DNA of 64,000 nt from Pseudomonas tumuqii (GCF_013184545.1 NZ_JAAOJA010000005.1:186001-250000); one strand, 5' to 3'; positions 9,120-18,500 are shown, counted from the first letter of the stretch. Made by a program: numbers and translations. Notes: a model not told the origin generated them from the sequence alone.

Positions 9120-10007
9120 GTGGAAAAGCTCAAAGGTGCCTTGGTGGTGGGGTTTTTGCGCCTGTTCGCCCTGCTCCCCTGGCGTGCGGTGCAAGGCTTG
9201 GGTGCGGCCATCGGCTGGCTGATGTGGAAGCTGCCGAACAGCTCGCGCGAGGTGGTGCGGATCAACCTGGCCAAGTGCTTCCCCGAGCTGGGCGAGGCCG
9301 AGCGCGAGCGCCTGGTCGGTCAGAGCCTCAAGGACATCGGCAAGACATTCACCGAAAGCGCCTGCGCCTGGATCTGGCCGGCACAGAAATCCATCGGCCT
9401 GATCCGTGAGGTCGAGGGCCTGGAAGTCCTCGAGGAGGCCCTGGCCAGTGGCAAGGGCGTGGTCGGCATCACCAGTCACCTGGGCAACTGGGAAGTGCTC
9501 AATCACTTCTACTGCGCCCAGTGCAAACCGATCATTTTCTACCGGCCGCCCAAGCTCAAGGCGGTCGACGAACTGTTGCGCAAGCAGCGGGTGCAGTTGG
9601 GCAACCGGGTGGCGCCCTCGACCCGTGAAGGCATCCTCAGCGTCATCAAGGAAGTGCGCAAAGGCGGCGCCGTGGGCATTCCCGCCGACCCCGAGCCCAG
9701 CTTGTCGGCGGGCGTGTTCGTGCCCTTCCTGGGCACCCAGGCGCTGACCAGCAAATTCGTGGCCGGCATGCTCACCGGCGGCAAGGCCCGCGGGGTGTTT
9801 CTGCATGCCCTGCGCCTGGCCGATGGTTCCGGCTTCAAGGTGATCCTCGAGGCCGCGCCGGCGCAGATGTACAGCGAAGATGTGGATACCGCGGTGGCGG
9901 CGATGAGCGCGGTCATCGAGAAATACGTGCGGGCTTACCCGAGCCAGTACATGTGGAGCATGAAACGCTTCAAGAAACGCCCGCCAGGCGAGCAGAAGTG
10001 GTACTGA
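9120..10007 (+). CDS. lpxL: Lipid A late acyltransferase (lauroyl transferase, LpxL/HtrB family)
   Basis: Inner-membrane enzyme of 295 residues that adds a secondary acyl chain to the lipid A precursor. The GTG at 9120 is preferred because GGAG lies seven bases upstream; a TTG at 9114 would add two residues. One membrane helix at about residues 7-25 is followed by the catalytic H120-L-G-N-W-E125 motif (H-x4-E). The C-terminal YPSQYMWSMKRFKKRP stretch is typical. Matches PA0011 (htrB) by position. A PilZ gene follows. Confidence 0.93.
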   Translation: MEKLKGALVVGFLRLFALLPWRAVQGLGAAIGWLMWKLPNSSREVVRINLAKCFPELGEAERERLVGQSLKDIGKTFTESACAWIWPAQKSIGLIREVEGLEVLEEALASGKGVVGITSHLGNWEVLNHFYCAQCKPIIFYRPPKLKAVDELLRKQRVQLGNRVAPSTREGILSVIKEVRKGGAVGIPADPEPSLSAGVFVPFLGTQALTSKFVAGMLTGGKARGVFLHALRLADGSGFKVILEAAPAQMYSEDVDTAVAAMSAVIEKYVRAYPSQYMWSMKRFKKRPPGEQKWY

Positions 10008-10106
10008 GTGGAGGCGCCCAAGCGCTGCCTTCTCAATGTTAGTGCTCGGCGTTTCCAGGATTTTGCGCTATTAATCGCAGCTCACCCGCACAGGACGGTC
10101 ACCACT

Positions 10107-10370
10107 ATGCCCAGTCAGCGCCAGCATCCACGTACCTCGATGAAGTGCCGGATCAAGATCTGTCACCCGAGTTTCGGTGAAGTGGTGGCGCAGACTCGTG
10201 ACCTTTCCGATGGTGGTGTCTACGTCAAACACCCGGATCTGCTGGCCCTGCCCCAGGGCACGATAATCACGGGCCAGGTGCAGGACCTGCCGATCGAGGC
10301 GCCGGTGCTGCACATGGAAGTGATGCGGGTGGACGCCGAGGGTATCGGCCTGCGCTTTATTGAGAGCTAG
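10107..10370 (+). CDS. Single-domain PilZ protein, probable c-di-GMP receptor
   Basis: A stand-alone PilZ domain of 87 residues. The c-di-GMP ligands are visible: R5-x3-R9 near the N-terminus and the D32-x-S34-x-x-G37 motif in DLSDGGVYV. By family it is a cytosolic effector that binds cyclic di-GMP and acts on a partner; the partner is unknown. The ATG at 10107 puts the R-x3-R motif at the extreme N-terminus as in other short PilZ proteins. The neighbour lpxL is 99 bases upstream on the same strand. The last base of its TAG stop is also the first base of a MITE-like element. Confidence 0.88.
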   Translation: MPSQRQHPRTSMKCRIKICHPSFGEVVAQTRDLSDGGVYVKHPDLLALPQGTIITGQVQDLPIEAPVLHMEVMRVDAEGIGLRFIES

Positions 10371-10592
10371 TGAAAAAACTCTCGCCTACTGCGCCCGCCC
10401 CCTGGCGCCCGCTGCTGGCGTTGCGCTACGCGAACGGAGCGCAGCGGAGTAACAGCCGCAGGCTGGCCCGCAGGGCGAGCGAAGCGAGTCAAAACAGGGT
10501 CATTTAGCTCACTAAACTCCCCCATTTTTCGCGTAACGCGCCTTGCCGCGAACACCAGGAGACGCTCTCGCTACGGCGCTCGATATTTTCAC
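10370..10592. mobile_element. Possible 223-bp MITE-like element
   Basis: The segment begins GTGAAAA and ends TTTTCAC, a 7-bp terminal inverted repeat. It is filled with short inverted motifs such as GCGCTACGCG and GCGAGCGAAGCGAG and has no convincing gene. It occupies most of the left part of the 365-base gap between the PilZ gene and yhhQ. No target-site duplication is evident, so a complex REP cluster remains possible. Confidence 0.4.
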
Positions 10593-10658
10593 AACCTCTG
10601 AGCGTTGACCGGCTGTCCGCGGTGCGGATAAAACTTATCCTGGCGGTCAAGAAAACGC

Positions 10659-10664
10659 TAGAAT
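10659..10664 (+). promoter_or_regulatory. Possible -10 element of yhhQ
   Basis: TAGAAT in the context AACGCTAGAATGCC resembles a sigma70 -10 box and would start a transcript near 10671, about 25 bases before the riboswitch aptamer. The -35 is weak (TTATCC, 18 bases upstream). Confidence 0.35.
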
Positions 10665-10695
10665 GCCGCGCGGTTGACAGTTTCCCGCCGCGGCA

Positions 10696-10730
10696 ATGGG
10701 TTCCCTAACCCCATCTCATTCAAAAAGGAC
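10696..10730 (+). promoter_or_regulatory. Probable preQ1-I riboswitch controlling yhhQ translation
   Basis: ATGGG (10696-10700) pairs with CCCAT (10710-10714) around the loop TTCCCTAAC. It is followed by an A-rich tail CAAAAAGGAC. TCC in the loop (10702-10704) can pair with GGA (10727-10729), closing an H-type pseudoknot that swallows the ribosome binding site six bases before the ATG. This is the preQ1-I plan. AACCCCA resembles the Thermoanaerobacter tengcongensis aptamer as I remember it, with C10709 at the ligand-pairing cytosine. YhhQ imports queuosine precursors, so the gene fits the ligand: binding preQ1 would hide the ribosome site. Confidence 0.72.
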
Positions 10731-10735
10731 ATGCC

Positions 10736-11395
10736 ATGCCCTCGGTTTCTACGACGATCTGGCGCCCGGCTCTGGCCGGCCTGATCGCCTTTCACATGCT
10801 GATCATCATTGCCAGCAACTACCTGGTGCAGCTGCCCATGAGCCTGTTCGGCTGGCAGACCACCTGGGGTGCGTTCAGCTTTCCGTTCATCTTCCTGGCC
10901 ACCGACCTCACCGTGCGCCTGCTGGGCAAAGGTCCGGCGCGCCAGGTGATCGCCAGGGTCATGCTGCCGGCACTGGTCGCCTCATATGGGGTGTCCGTGC
11001 TGTTCCAGAGCGGCAGTTTCGCCGGCCTTGCCGCCTTGCAGGAGTTCAACCTGTTCGTCGCCCGCATCGCCCTGGCCAGCTTCATCGCCTATGTCCTCGG
11101 GCAACTGCTGGATATCCAGGTATTCGATCGCCTGCGCAACCTGCGGCAATGGTGGGTGGCCCCGGCCGCCTCGACGGTGCTGGGCAACCTGCTGGATACC
11201 TTCGCCTTCTTCTCCATCGCCTTCTGGCACAGCAGCGAGCCGTTCATGGCCGAGCACTGGGTCGAGATCGCCAGTGTGGATTACGCGATCAAGCTGGCGG
11301 TCAGCCTGCTGCTCTTCGTGCCGCTCTACGGCATGCTGCTCAACGCCATCGCCCGGGCCGTGCCCAAGCGCCAGGCGCTGTCTTGCCGAGGTTGA
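10736..11395 (+). CDS. yhhQ: Queuosine precursor (preQ0/preQ1) transporter, YhhQ/VUT family
   Basis: A 219-residue inner-membrane protein with about six hydrophobic segments. The signature N-terminal half includes FSFPFIFLATDLTVR. E. coli YhhQ takes up 7-cyano- and 7-aminomethyl-7-deazaguanine for queuosine modification of tRNA. The ribosome site AAGGA at 10725-10729 is built into the preQ1-like aptamer upstream, so expression is probably repressed when precursor is plentiful. The gene stands alone, with the MITE-like element behind its promoter. Confidence 0.9.
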   Translation: MPSVSTTIWRPALAGLIAFHMLIIIASNYLVQLPMSLFGWQTTWGAFSFPFIFLATDLTVRLLGKGPARQVIARVMLPALVASYGVSVLFQSGSFAGLAALQEFNLFVARIALASFIAYVLGQLLDIQVFDRLRNLRQWWVAPAASTVLGNLLDTFAFFSIAFWHSSEPFMAEHWVEIASVDYAIKLAVSLLLFVPLYGMLLNAIARAVPKRQALSCRG

Positions 11396-11436
11396 TGGCG
11401 GCGCAGCCGCCAGCCGGGTGATCGACTGCTGGTGAG

Positions 11437-11760
11437 CTACTCGGGTTGCTGCTGGCGTTTGTCCAGCTTGCGCAAAAATACCGTCATTTCCTTTTCCGCC
11501 TGCTTGTCGCCATGCTCGCGGGCCGCCTGCAGGCCCTGCTCCCAGGCCTGGCGGGCGGCCAGCGGTTGCTCGGCGGCCAGCAGCGCCTTGCCCAGCAGCT
11601 TCCAGGCGGCCGAATACTTGGGGTCGAACTCGACGCAGCGCTGCAGGTGGTCGGCGGCGCGCGCCGCTTCGCCGGCATCCAGATAGCCCTTGCCCAGGCC
11701 GAAGCGCAGCAGGGCATTGTCCACGCCCTTGGCCAGCATTTTTTCCAGGGATTCGAGCAT
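11437..11760 (-). CDS. Small TPR-like protein
   Basis: A 107-residue soluble protein with at least two tetratricopeptide-like helical pairs: LLRFGLGKGYLDAGEAARA and SAAWKLLGKALLAAEQPLA, each with the small-residue spacing of TPRs. The C-terminus is charged (KLDKRQQQPE). It probably corresponds to PA0015 by position. TPRs mediate protein contacts and no catalytic motif is visible. It is followed upstream by a REP element and then trkA on the same strand. Confidence 0.78.
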   Translation of the reverse strand: MLESLEKMLAKGVDNALLRFGLGKGYLDAGEAARAADHLQRCVEFDPKYSAAWKLLGKALLAAEQPLAARQAWEQGLQAAREHGDKQAEKEMTVFLRKLDKRQQQPE

Positions 11761-11771
11761 AAAACCTCCGA

Positions 11772-11850
11772 GTAGGAGCGGGGGGAACGCCTAGTTCGAT
11801 GCCCGCGAGCCGGGCAACCCAAGAGCTTCGCGGGCATGGCCCGCTCCTGC
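11772..11850. repeat. REP element, GTAGGAGC type
   Basis: GTAGGAGCGGG at the left pairs with CCCGCTCCTGC at the right, with internal GATGCCCGCGA and TCGCGGGCATG arms. It fills the gap between trkA and the TPR gene and probably forms a stable stem in either transcript. Confidence 0.75.
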
Positions 11851-11852
11851 GC

Positions 11853-13226
11853 TTAGAAAAACGTCAGGCCGACCTGGAACAACCGCTCGGCATCGCGGAT
11901 GTACTTCTTGTCCACCAGGAACAGGATCACGTGGTCGCCGGATTCGATCACGGTGGCGTCGTGGGCGATCAGCACTTCCTCGGCGCGGATGATCGCGCCG
12001 ATGGTGGTGCCCGGCGGCAGCGGGATGTCCTTGATGGCGCGGCCGACCACCTTGCTCGACTTGGCGTCGCCGTGGGCGATGGCCTCGATGGCTTCGGCGG
12101 CGCCGCGGCGCAACGAGTGCACACTGACGATATCGCCACGGCGCACGTGGGTCAGCAGGGTGCCGATGGTAGCCAGCTGCGGGCTGATGGCGATATCGAT
12201 CTCGCCACCCTGGACCAGGTCGACATAGGCCGGGTTGTTGATCAGGGTCATCACCTTGCGCGCGCCGAGACGCTTGGCCAGCAAGGACGACATGATGTTG
12301 GCCTCGTCGTCGTTGGTCAGGGCGAGGAAGATGTCGGCGTCGCTGATGTTCTCCTCGACCAGCAGATTCTTGTCCGAGGCGCTGCCTTGCAGGACCACGG
12401 TGCTGTCGAGGTTTTCCGAGAGGTAGCGGCAACGCGCCGGGTTCATCTCGATGATCTTCACCTGGTAGCGGCTCTCGATGGCCTCGGCCAGGCGCTCGCC
12501 GATATGCCCGCCGCCGGCGATCACCACCTTCTTGTAGCTGACCTCGAGGCGGCGCATCTCGCTCATCACCGCACGGATATGGCCCTTGGCGGCGATGAAG
12601 AACACCTCGTCGTCGGCCTCGATCACGGTATCGCCCTGGGGAATGATCGGCCGGTTGCGGCGGAAGATCGCCGCCACCCGGGTGTCGACGTTGGGCATGT
12701 GCTCGCGCAGTTGGCGCAGTTGCTGGCCGACCAGCGGGCCGCCGTAGTAGGCGCGCACGGCCACCAGCTGGGCCTTGCCTTCGGCGAAGTCGATCACCTG
12801 CAGCGAGCCGGGGTATTCGATCAGGCGCTTGATGTAGTTGGTCACCACCTGTTCCGGGCTGATCAGCACATCGACCGGAATCGCTTCGTTGTCGAACAGG
12901 CCGGAGCGGGTCAGGTAGGCGGCCTCGCGCACCCGGGCGATCTTGGTCGGGGTGTGGAACAGGGTGTAGGCCACCTGGCAGGCGATCATGTTGACTTCAT
13001 CGCTGTTGGTCACCGCGATCAGCATGTCGGCATCGTCCGCACCGGCCTGGCGCAGCACCGTGGGGAAGGAGCCGCGGCCCTGCACGGTGCGGATATCCAG
13101 ACGGTCGCCGAGGTCGCGCAGACGATCGCCGTCGGTGTCGACCACGGTGATGTCGTTGGCCTCGCTGGCCAGGTGTTCCGCCAGGGTGCCACCGACCTGG
13201 CCGGCGCCGAGAATGATGATTTTCAA
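11853..13226 (-). CDS. trkA: Trk potassium uptake NAD-binding subunit TrkA
   Basis: A 457-residue peripheral membrane regulator of TrkH/TrkG potassium channels. It has a duplicated structure: a Rossmann NAD-binding domain with G-A-G-Q-V-G-G near residue 7, a first TrkA-C domain, a second Rossmann fold with G-G-G-H-I-G near residue 239, and a second TrkA-C domain. Translation starts at a TTG that overlaps the rsmB stop as TTGA, with AGGAG eight bases upstream. The pairing with rsmB and fmt is conserved from E. coli to Pseudomonas. No channel subunit lies in the window. Confidence 0.95.
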   Translation of the reverse strand: MKIIILGAGQVGGTLAEHLASEANDITVVDTDGDRLRDLGDRLDIRTVQGRGSFPTVLRQAGADDADMLIAVTNSDEVNMIACQVAYTLFHTPTKIARVREAAYLTRSGLFDNEAIPVDVLISPEQVVTNYIKRLIEYPGSLQVIDFAEGKAQLVAVRAYYGGPLVGQQLRQLREHMPNVDTRVAAIFRRNRPIIPQGDTVIEADDEVFFIAAKGHIRAVMSEMRRLEVSYKKVVIAGGGHIGERLAEAIESRYQVKIIEMNPARCRYLSENLDSTVVLQGSASDKNLLVEENISDADIFLALTNDDEANIMSSLLAKRLGARKVMTLINNPAYVDLVQGGEIDIAISPQLATIGTLLTHVRRGDIVSVHSLRRGAAEAIEAIAHGDAKSSKVVGRAIKDIPLPPGTTIGAIIRAEEVLIAHDATVIESGDHVILFLVDKKYIRDAERLFQVGLTFF

Positions 13227-14551
13227 GCGATCACTCCTGTAGAGGGGGAAGACGCGGCGATCTTGCTCAGCTTGGCATAGTAGAAACCATCGTGGCCGTC
13301 GATTTGCGGCAGCAGCTGGCGACCATGGGCTGGTTGCAGACCGAAGTCAGCGCTTATCTGCAGCTCGCGTGCGCTTGGCGTACGGGCGAGAAAGGCGGCG
13401 ATGGTGTCACTGTTTTCCATGGGCAGCACCGAGCAGGTGGCGTACAGCAGGATGCCGCCGACTTCCAGGGTCGGCCACAGGGCATCCAGCAACTCGCCCT
13501 GCAACTGGGCCAGCGCTGGAATATCCGCGGCCTGACGGGTCAGCTTGATGTCCGGATGGCGGCGAATCACCCCGGTGGCGGAGCACGGCGCGTCGAGCAG
13601 AATCCGCTGGAACGGCTGGCCATCCCACCAGGCCGCAGTATCACGACCATCGGCGGCGATCAGTTCGGCGTCGAGGTTGAGGCGCTTGAGGTTTTCGCGC
13701 ACCCGCACCAGGCGCTTTTCTTCCAGATCCACCGCCACCACGCCGGCCAGTGCGGGTTCGGCTTCGAGCAGGTGACAGGTCTTGCCGCCCGGCGCGCAGC
13801 AGGCATCCAGCACCCGTTGCCCGGGTGCCAGTTCGAGCAGCCCGGCGGCCAGCTGTGCGGCTTCGTCCTGCACGCTGACCCGGCCTGCGGCGAAGCCCGG
13901 CAGGCTGGTGACATCGCACGCCTGGAGCAAACGGATGCCGTCACGGCTATACCGGCAGGGCTCGGCGGCAATGTCGGCGGCGTGCAGCTCGGCCAGGTAG
14001 TCATCGCGGCTGCCGAGGCGCCGATTGACCCGCAGGATCAGCGGCGGATGGGCATTGTTGGCCGCGCAGATGGCCTCCCATTGCTCGGGCCACTGGGCTT
14101 TCAGGGCTTTCTGCAGCCAGCGGGGATGGGCGCTATGCAGCACCGGATCGCGATCCAGGCTGGCAATAATGCTTTCGCTGTCGCGCTGGGCATTGCGCAG
14201 CACGGCATTGAGTAGGCCCTTGAGCGAAGGCTTCTTCAGCTTGTCGACACAGGCCACCGTCTCGCCGATGGCGGCATGGGCCGGAATACGGGTGTAGAAC
14301 AGCTGATACAGGCCGATCAGCAGCAACGCCTCGACGTCACGATCGACCGCTTTGAAGGGTTTTTGCAGCAGTTTCTCGGCGATCAGCGCCAGGCGCGGCT
14401 GCCAGCGTGCGGTGCCGAAGGCCAGATCCTGGGCCAGGCCGCGGTCGCGCTGCTCGACCTTGTCCAGCAGCGGCGGCAGGCTGCTGCCCAGCGAAGCCTT
14501 GCCATTGAGCACCACAGCCAGGGCGCGGGCGGCAGCGAGGCGCGGATTCAT
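13223..14551 (-). CDS. rsmB: 16S rRNA m5C967 methyltransferase
   Basis: A 442-residue cytosolic enzyme that methylates C967 of 16S rRNA (formerly Sun/Fmu). The N-terminal 140 residues form a NusB-like RNA-binding domain. The C-terminal SAM domain has [10 protein letters not shown] as motif I. The two cysteines of m5C enzymes are seen in DAPCSATG and [10 protein letters not shown]. The start overlaps the fmt stop by ATGA and its stop overlaps the trkA start, so fmt-rsmB-trkA is a translationally coupled operon. Confidence 0.96.
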   Translation of the reverse strand: MNPRLAAARALAVVLNGKASLGSSLPPLLDKVEQRDRGLAQDLAFGTARWQPRLALIAEKLLQKPFKAVDRDVEALLLIGLYQLFYTRIPAHAAIGETVACVDKLKKPSLKGLLNAVLRNAQRDSESIIASLDRDPVLHSAHPRWLQKALKAQWPEQWEAICAANNAHPPLILRVNRRLGSRDDYLAELHAADIAAEPCRYSRDGIRLLQACDVTSLPGFAAGRVSVQDEAAQLAAGLLELAPGQRVLDACCAPGGKTCHLLEAEPALAGVVAVDLEEKRLVRVRENLKRLNLDAELIAADGRDTAAWWDGQPFQRILLDAPCSATGVIRRHPDIKLTRQAADIPALAQLQGELLDALWPTLEVGGILLYATCSVLPMENSDTIAAFLARTPSARELQISADFGLQPAHGRQLLPQIDGHDGFYYAKLSKIAASSPSTGVIA

Positions 14552-15492
14552 AGGCCGAGCACCAGGCCGGCGGCGAACTGCTCGCGGCGGCTGTTGTACA
14601 GGTCACTGAAATCAAGCGCCTTGCCGCCCGGCAGTTGCAGGCGGGTCAGGCGCAGTGCGCCTTGGCCGCAGGCCACCGTGAGGCCCTGTTTGTCGGCCGC
14701 CAGTATGCTGCCGGGGACACCGCTGCCCTCGCCCAGCTCGGCGGCATGCACCTTGAGCGCTTCGCCATGCAGCGTGCTGTGGCAGATCGGCCAGGGGTGG
14801 AAGGCGCGGATCAGCCGCTCCAGCTCCACGGCCGGGTGTGCCCAGTCCAGGCGTGCCTCGTCCTTGTTCAATTTGTGCGCGTAGGTCGCCAGGCTGTCGT
14901 CCTGCACCTCGCCTTGCAGCGTGCCGGCAGCCAGGCCGGCGATGGCCTCGATAACCGCCTGCGGGCCGAGGCTGGCCAGGCGGTCGTGCAGGCTGCCGCC
15001 GGTGTCGTCGGCGGCGATCGGCGTGCGCACTTTCAACAGCATCGGCCCGGTATCCAGGCCGGCTTCCATCTGCATCACGGTGACCCCGGACTCGCTGTCG
15101 CCGGCTTCGATGGCACGCTGGATCGGCGCGGCGCCGCGCCAGCGCGGCAGCAGCGAGGCGTGGCTGTTGATGCAGCCCAGCCGCGGGATATCCAGCACCG
15201 CCTGCGGCAGGATCAGGCCGTAGGCCACGACCACCAGCAGGTCGGGCGCGAGCGCGGCCAGCTCGGCCTGGGCGGCCGGGTCACGCAGGGTCTGCGGTTG
15301 ATAGACCGGGATCTCGCGCTGCACCGCGAGTTGCTTGACCGGGCTGGCGGCGAGCTTCTGTCCGCGGCCGGCCGGGCGATCCGGCTGGCTATAAACCGCA
15401 ACGATCTGGTGCGGGCTATCTAGCAGGGCCTTGAGGTGTTCGGCGGCGAACTCCGGGGTGCCGGCAAAGACGATGCGCAAAGACTCGGACAT
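14548..15492 (-). CDS. fmt: Methionyl-tRNA formyltransferase
   Basis: A 314-residue enzyme that formylates initiator Met-tRNA using 10-formyltetrahydrofolate. The catalytic Asn and His are in [16 protein letters not shown], with the conserved Asp in MEAGLDTGP. The C-terminal OB-like domain binds tRNA. In most bacteria def and fmt are adjacent and cotranscribed. Here a terminator-like hairpin with a T tract lies between them, so part of fmt expression may come from its own promoter or from readthrough. Confidence 0.97.
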   Translation of the reverse strand: MSESLRIVFAGTPEFAAEHLKALLDSPHQIVAVYSQPDRPAGRGQKLAASPVKQLAVQREIPVYQPQTLRDPAAQAELAALAPDLLVVVAYGLILPQAVLDIPRLGCINSHASLLPRWRGAAPIQRAIEAGDSESGVTVMQMEAGLDTGPMLLKVRTPIAADDTGGSLHDRLASLGPQAVIEAIAGLAAGTLQGEVQDDSLATYAHKLNKDEARLDWAHPAVELERLIRAFHPWPICHSTLHGEALKVHAAELGEGSGVPGSILAADKQGLTVACGQGALRLTRLQLPGGKALDFSDLYNSRREQFAAGLVLGL

Positions 15493-15509
15493 GGATTCTC
15501 ACTGCTAGA

Positions 15510-15538
15510 AAGAAAAAGGCTTGCCGCAGCAAGCCTTT
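15510..15538 (-). terminator. Terminator-like hairpin between def and fmt
   Basis: AAAGGCTTGC pairs exactly with GCAAGCCTTT (15515-15538) around CGCA. On the minus strand the stem is followed by TTTTTCTTTC. It sits between the def stop and the fmt start, so it should terminate or attenuate transcription inside the usual def-fmt operon. Confidence 0.72.
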
Positions 15539-15549
15539 ATAGATGTGGC

Positions 15550-16056
15550 TCAAGCCTGCTGGCGATGTTGCTTTTCCAGCTTCTTCTTGATGCGGTCGCG
15601 TTTGAGGTTGGACAGGTAATCGACGAACAGCTTGCCGTTGAGGTGGTCGCATTCGTGCTGGATGCACACCGCGAGCAGGCCTTCGGCGATCAGCTCGAAG
15701 GGCTGGCCATCGCGGTCCTGCGCCTTGATCCTGACTTTCTGCGGGCGGTCGATGTTTTCGTAGAAGCCCGGCACCGAGAGGCAGCCTTCCTGATACTGCT
15801 CCACCTCGTCGGTGAGGGTCTCGAACTCGGGGTTGATGAACACCCGCGGTTCGCTTCTGTCTTCCGACAGATCCATCACTACCAGACGCTTGTGCACGTT
15901 GACCTGGGTCGCGGCCAGGCCGATGCCCGGCGCTTCGTACATGGTTTCAAACATGTCGTCGATCAGCTGACGCAAGGCGTCGTCGACCGTGTCCACCGGC
16001 TTGGCGATGGTGCGCAAGCGTGGATCGGGAAATTCGAGGATGTTCAAGATAGCCAT
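15550..16056 (-). CDS. def: Peptide deformylase
   Basis: A 168-residue Fe/Zn hydrolase that removes the formyl group from new N-termini. All three family motifs are intact: [18 protein letters not shown] (metal Cys) and QHECDHLNG (two metal His and the catalytic Glu). Length and motif spacing are those of type 1B Gram-negative deformylases. It is transcribed divergently from tsaP and precedes fmt. Confidence 0.97.
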   Translation of the reverse strand: MAILNILEFPDPRLRTIAKPVDTVDDALRQLIDDMFETMYEAPGIGLAATQVNVHKRLVVMDLSEDRSEPRVFINPEFETLTDEVEQYQEGCLSVPGFYENIDRPQKVRIKAQDRDGQPFELIAEGLLAVCIQHECDHLNGKLFVDYLSNLKRDRIKKKLEKQHRQQA

Positions 16057-16208
16057 ATGCGTTTGTGATGCACTTGTGGAATAAAGTCAAAATCCGCTGC
16101 TAAGATGATGAGCAGCATTGAAAAACGGCTTCACGCCGCAGTACTACTGGGTTTAGTCGCGGCGCTAGGGCGCTCCACGTGAAGGCACATAATAAAGGGA
16201 TTCACCGC

Positions 16209-17234
16209 ATGAGGAAATCACTACTCGCCCTGCTATTGCTTGCCGCTAGCGGCTTGGCCCAGGCCGAAGTGCAACTCAAGGACGGTCACCCAGACCGTTA
16301 TACCGTGGTCAAGGGCGATACCCTCTGGGATATTTCCGGGCGGTTTCTCAGCCAACCATGGAAATGGCCGGAAATCTGGCACGCCAACCCGCAGGTGGCC
16401 AACCCGCATCTGATCTATCCCGGCGATCAACTCAGCCTGGTCTATGTCGATGGCCAACCACGCCTGATGCTCAGCCGTGGCGAGTCGCGCGGCACCATCA
16501 AGCTGTCGCCGCAGGTCCGCAGCACGCCGATGGCCGAAGCCATTCCGACCATTCCGCTGGAGGCGATCAATAGCTTTCTGCTGAGTAACCGCATCGTCGA
16601 TACCCCCGAAGCATTCGAGAGTGCACCCTATATAGTCGCCGGCGACTCCGAGCGTGTGGTCAGCGGTGCCGGCGATCGGGTCTATGCCCGTGGGGTGTTC
16701 GATGAAACCGCACCGGTATATGGCATCTTCCGTCAGGGTAAAACCTACATCGATCCGGACACCCAGGAGTTCCTCGGGATCAACGCCGATGACATCGGTG
16801 GTGGCGAGATCATTGCCGAAGAAGGCGATATCGGCACCATGAACCTGGCGCGCTCGACCCAGGAAGTGCGCCTTGGCGACCGCCTGTTCGCCACCGAAGA
16901 GCGGGCGATCAACTCGACCTTCATGCCCAGCGAGCCGAGCAGCGAAATCAACGGTTTGATCCTCGACGTCCCGCGCGGCGTGACCCAGATCGGCCAATTC
17001 GACGTGGTCACCCTGAACAAGGGCGCGCGTGATGGCCTGACCGAGGGCAACGTGCTGGCGGTGTACAAGACCGGTGAAACCGTGCGCGATCGGGTCACCG
17101 GCGACGCGGTGAAGATCCCCGATGAGCGGGCCGGTCTGCTGATGGTGTTTCGCACCTACGACAAGCTCAGTTATGGCCTGATCCTCGGCGCTAACCGCCA
17201 GCTCGCCGTGATGGACAAGGTGCGTAACCCGTAA
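16209..17234 (+). CDS. tsaP: LysM peptidoglycan-binding protein, TsaP-like
   Basis: A secreted 341-residue protein. The ATG at 16209 gives a clean signal peptide (MRKSLLALLLLAASGLAQA) and follows AAAGGGA; an ATG ten codons earlier would spoil it. A LysM domain at about residues 30-85 (YTVVKGDTLWDISGRF) binds peptidoglycan. The rest resembles the TsaP family, which anchors the type IV pilus secretin PilQ. It occupies the PA0020 position, divergent from def and followed by dprA. The secretin role is inferred from the family. Confidence 0.88.
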   Translation: MRKSLLALLLLAASGLAQAEVQLKDGHPDRYTVVKGDTLWDISGRFLSQPWKWPEIWHANPQVANPHLIYPGDQLSLVYVDGQPRLMLSRGESRGTIKLSPQVRSTPMAEAIPTIPLEAINSFLLSNRIVDTPEAFESAPYIVAGDSERVVSGAGDRVYARGVFDETAPVYGIFRQGKTYIDPDTQEFLGINADDIGGGEIIAEEGDIGTMNLARSTQEVRLGDRLFATEERAINSTFMPSEPSSEINGLILDVPRGVTQIGQFDVVTLNKGARDGLTEGNVLAVYKTGETVRDRVTGDAVKIPDERAGLLMVFRTYDKLSYGLILGANRQLAVMDKVRNP

Positions 17235-17344
17235 CGTCCCCGACACCAGCCGCGCGCTTGCGCGGTTGGCGTTTCTGCTGCACCGCTACCTGCCGCCCGC
17301 CACTCCTCGGGATTCCCGGGCGCGACCGATCAAGGATGATCGCC

Positions 17345-18457
17345 ATGGCGCAATGCCCCAGCTACTGCATTTCCCCTGCCGAACTCGAAGCCCGCCTGCG
17401 TCTGCACAGCCTGCCGGAGCTTGGGCCGCGACGTTTTCGCAAATTGCTCAGCGCCTTCGACAGTGCCTCCGCAGCCCTCAGTGCGCCAGCCAGTGCCTGG
17501 CGTTCGCTGGGTTTGCCGGCCGCCTGCGCCGAACCGCGGCGCAGCAGCGAGGTGCGTGAGCGCGCCGCCGCCGCCCTGGCCTGGCTGGAGGCCGAGCGGC
17601 ATCATCTGCTGATGTGGGACGATCCCACGTATCCGGGCCTGCTCGCCGAACTCGGCGATGCACCGCCCCTGCTCTTCGTGGACGGCGATCCGGGGTTGCT
17701 CGAGCTGCCGCAACTGGCCATGGTCGGCAGCCGCCGCGCTTCACGGCCCGGACTGGATACCGCGCACAGCTTCGCCCGCAGCCTGGCTGCCGGTGGTTTC
17801 GTCATCACCAGCGGCCTGGCGCTGGGCATCGACGGCGCCGCCCATCAAGGCGCACTGGATGTGGCGGGCAAGACCATCGCGGTACTCGGCACCGGCTTGC
17901 AGTGCCTGTATCCGGCGCGGCACCGGCAATTGGCCGCGGACATCGTCGAGCACGGCGGCGCACTGGTGTCCGAGTTGCCGCTGGATTGCCCGCCGCATGC
18001 GAGCAATTTCCCCCGGCGCAACCGCATCATCAGTGGCCTGTCCCTCGGCGTGCTGGTGGTCGAGGCCAGCCCGTCCAGCGGCTCGCTGATCACCGCGCGG
18101 CTGGCGGCCGAGCAGGGCCGCGAGGTCTATGCCATTCCCGGTTCGATCCACCACCCCGGTGCACGCGGCTGTCATCAGTTGATCCGCGATGGCGCCGTGC
18201 TGGTGGAAAGCATTGCGCATATCCTCGAAGCGCTGCGCGGCTGGCAGCTGCAGCCGCCATTGGCGAGCGAAACGAGCCCGGCCCAACGCTTCGAACACCC
18301 GCTGCTCGACCTGCTGCATGCGGCGCCGCACAGCAGTGAAGGCCTGGCGGCGGTCAGCGGTTGGCCGTTGACACAGGTGCTGGCGGCCCTTACCGAGCTG
18401 GAACTGGACGGCCATATCGCCTGCGAAGGTGGACGCTGGGTGGGCCGCGCCCGCTAG
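17345..18457 (+). CDS. dprA: DNA-processing protein DprA (Smf)
   Basis: A 370-residue protein that binds incoming single-stranded DNA and loads RecA in natural transformation. The ATG at 17345 has AGGA eight bases upstream; a second ATG at 17336 is also possible. The N-terminus carries a helix-hairpin-helix-like stretch (LPELGPRRFRKLL). The central Rossmann-like DprA core has MVGSRRAS and GLALGIDGAAHQGAL, and the C-terminus (about 310-370) is a winged helix. Adjacent to tsaC as in many gammaproteobacteria. It suggests competence potential but does not prove it. Confidence 0.93.
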   Translation: MAQCPSYCISPAELEARLRLHSLPELGPRRFRKLLSAFDSASAALSAPASAWRSLGLPAACAEPRRSSEVRERAAAALAWLEAERHHLLMWDDPTYPGLLAELGDAPPLLFVDGDPGLLELPQLAMVGSRRASRPGLDTAHSFARSLAAGGFVITSGLALGIDGAAHQGALDVAGKTIAVLGTGLQCLYPARHRQLAADIVEHGGALVSELPLDCPPHASNFPRRNRIISGLSLGVLVVEASPSSGSLITARLAAEQGREVYAIPGSIHHPGARGCHQLIRDGAVLVESIAHILEALRGWQLQPPLASETSPAQRFEHPLLDLLHAAPHSSEGLAAVSGWPLTQVLAALTELELDGHIACEGGRWVGRAR

Positions 18458-18500
18458 CTTGGATACACTGCGCGGCATTCCTTTAGCGGGAGAGCAGTGA

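Noticed and set aside
10367..10555. A 62-codon frame in the MITE-like element
   Set aside because: It consists of repeat sequence, with no ribosome site; frames like this arise from dispersed repeats.
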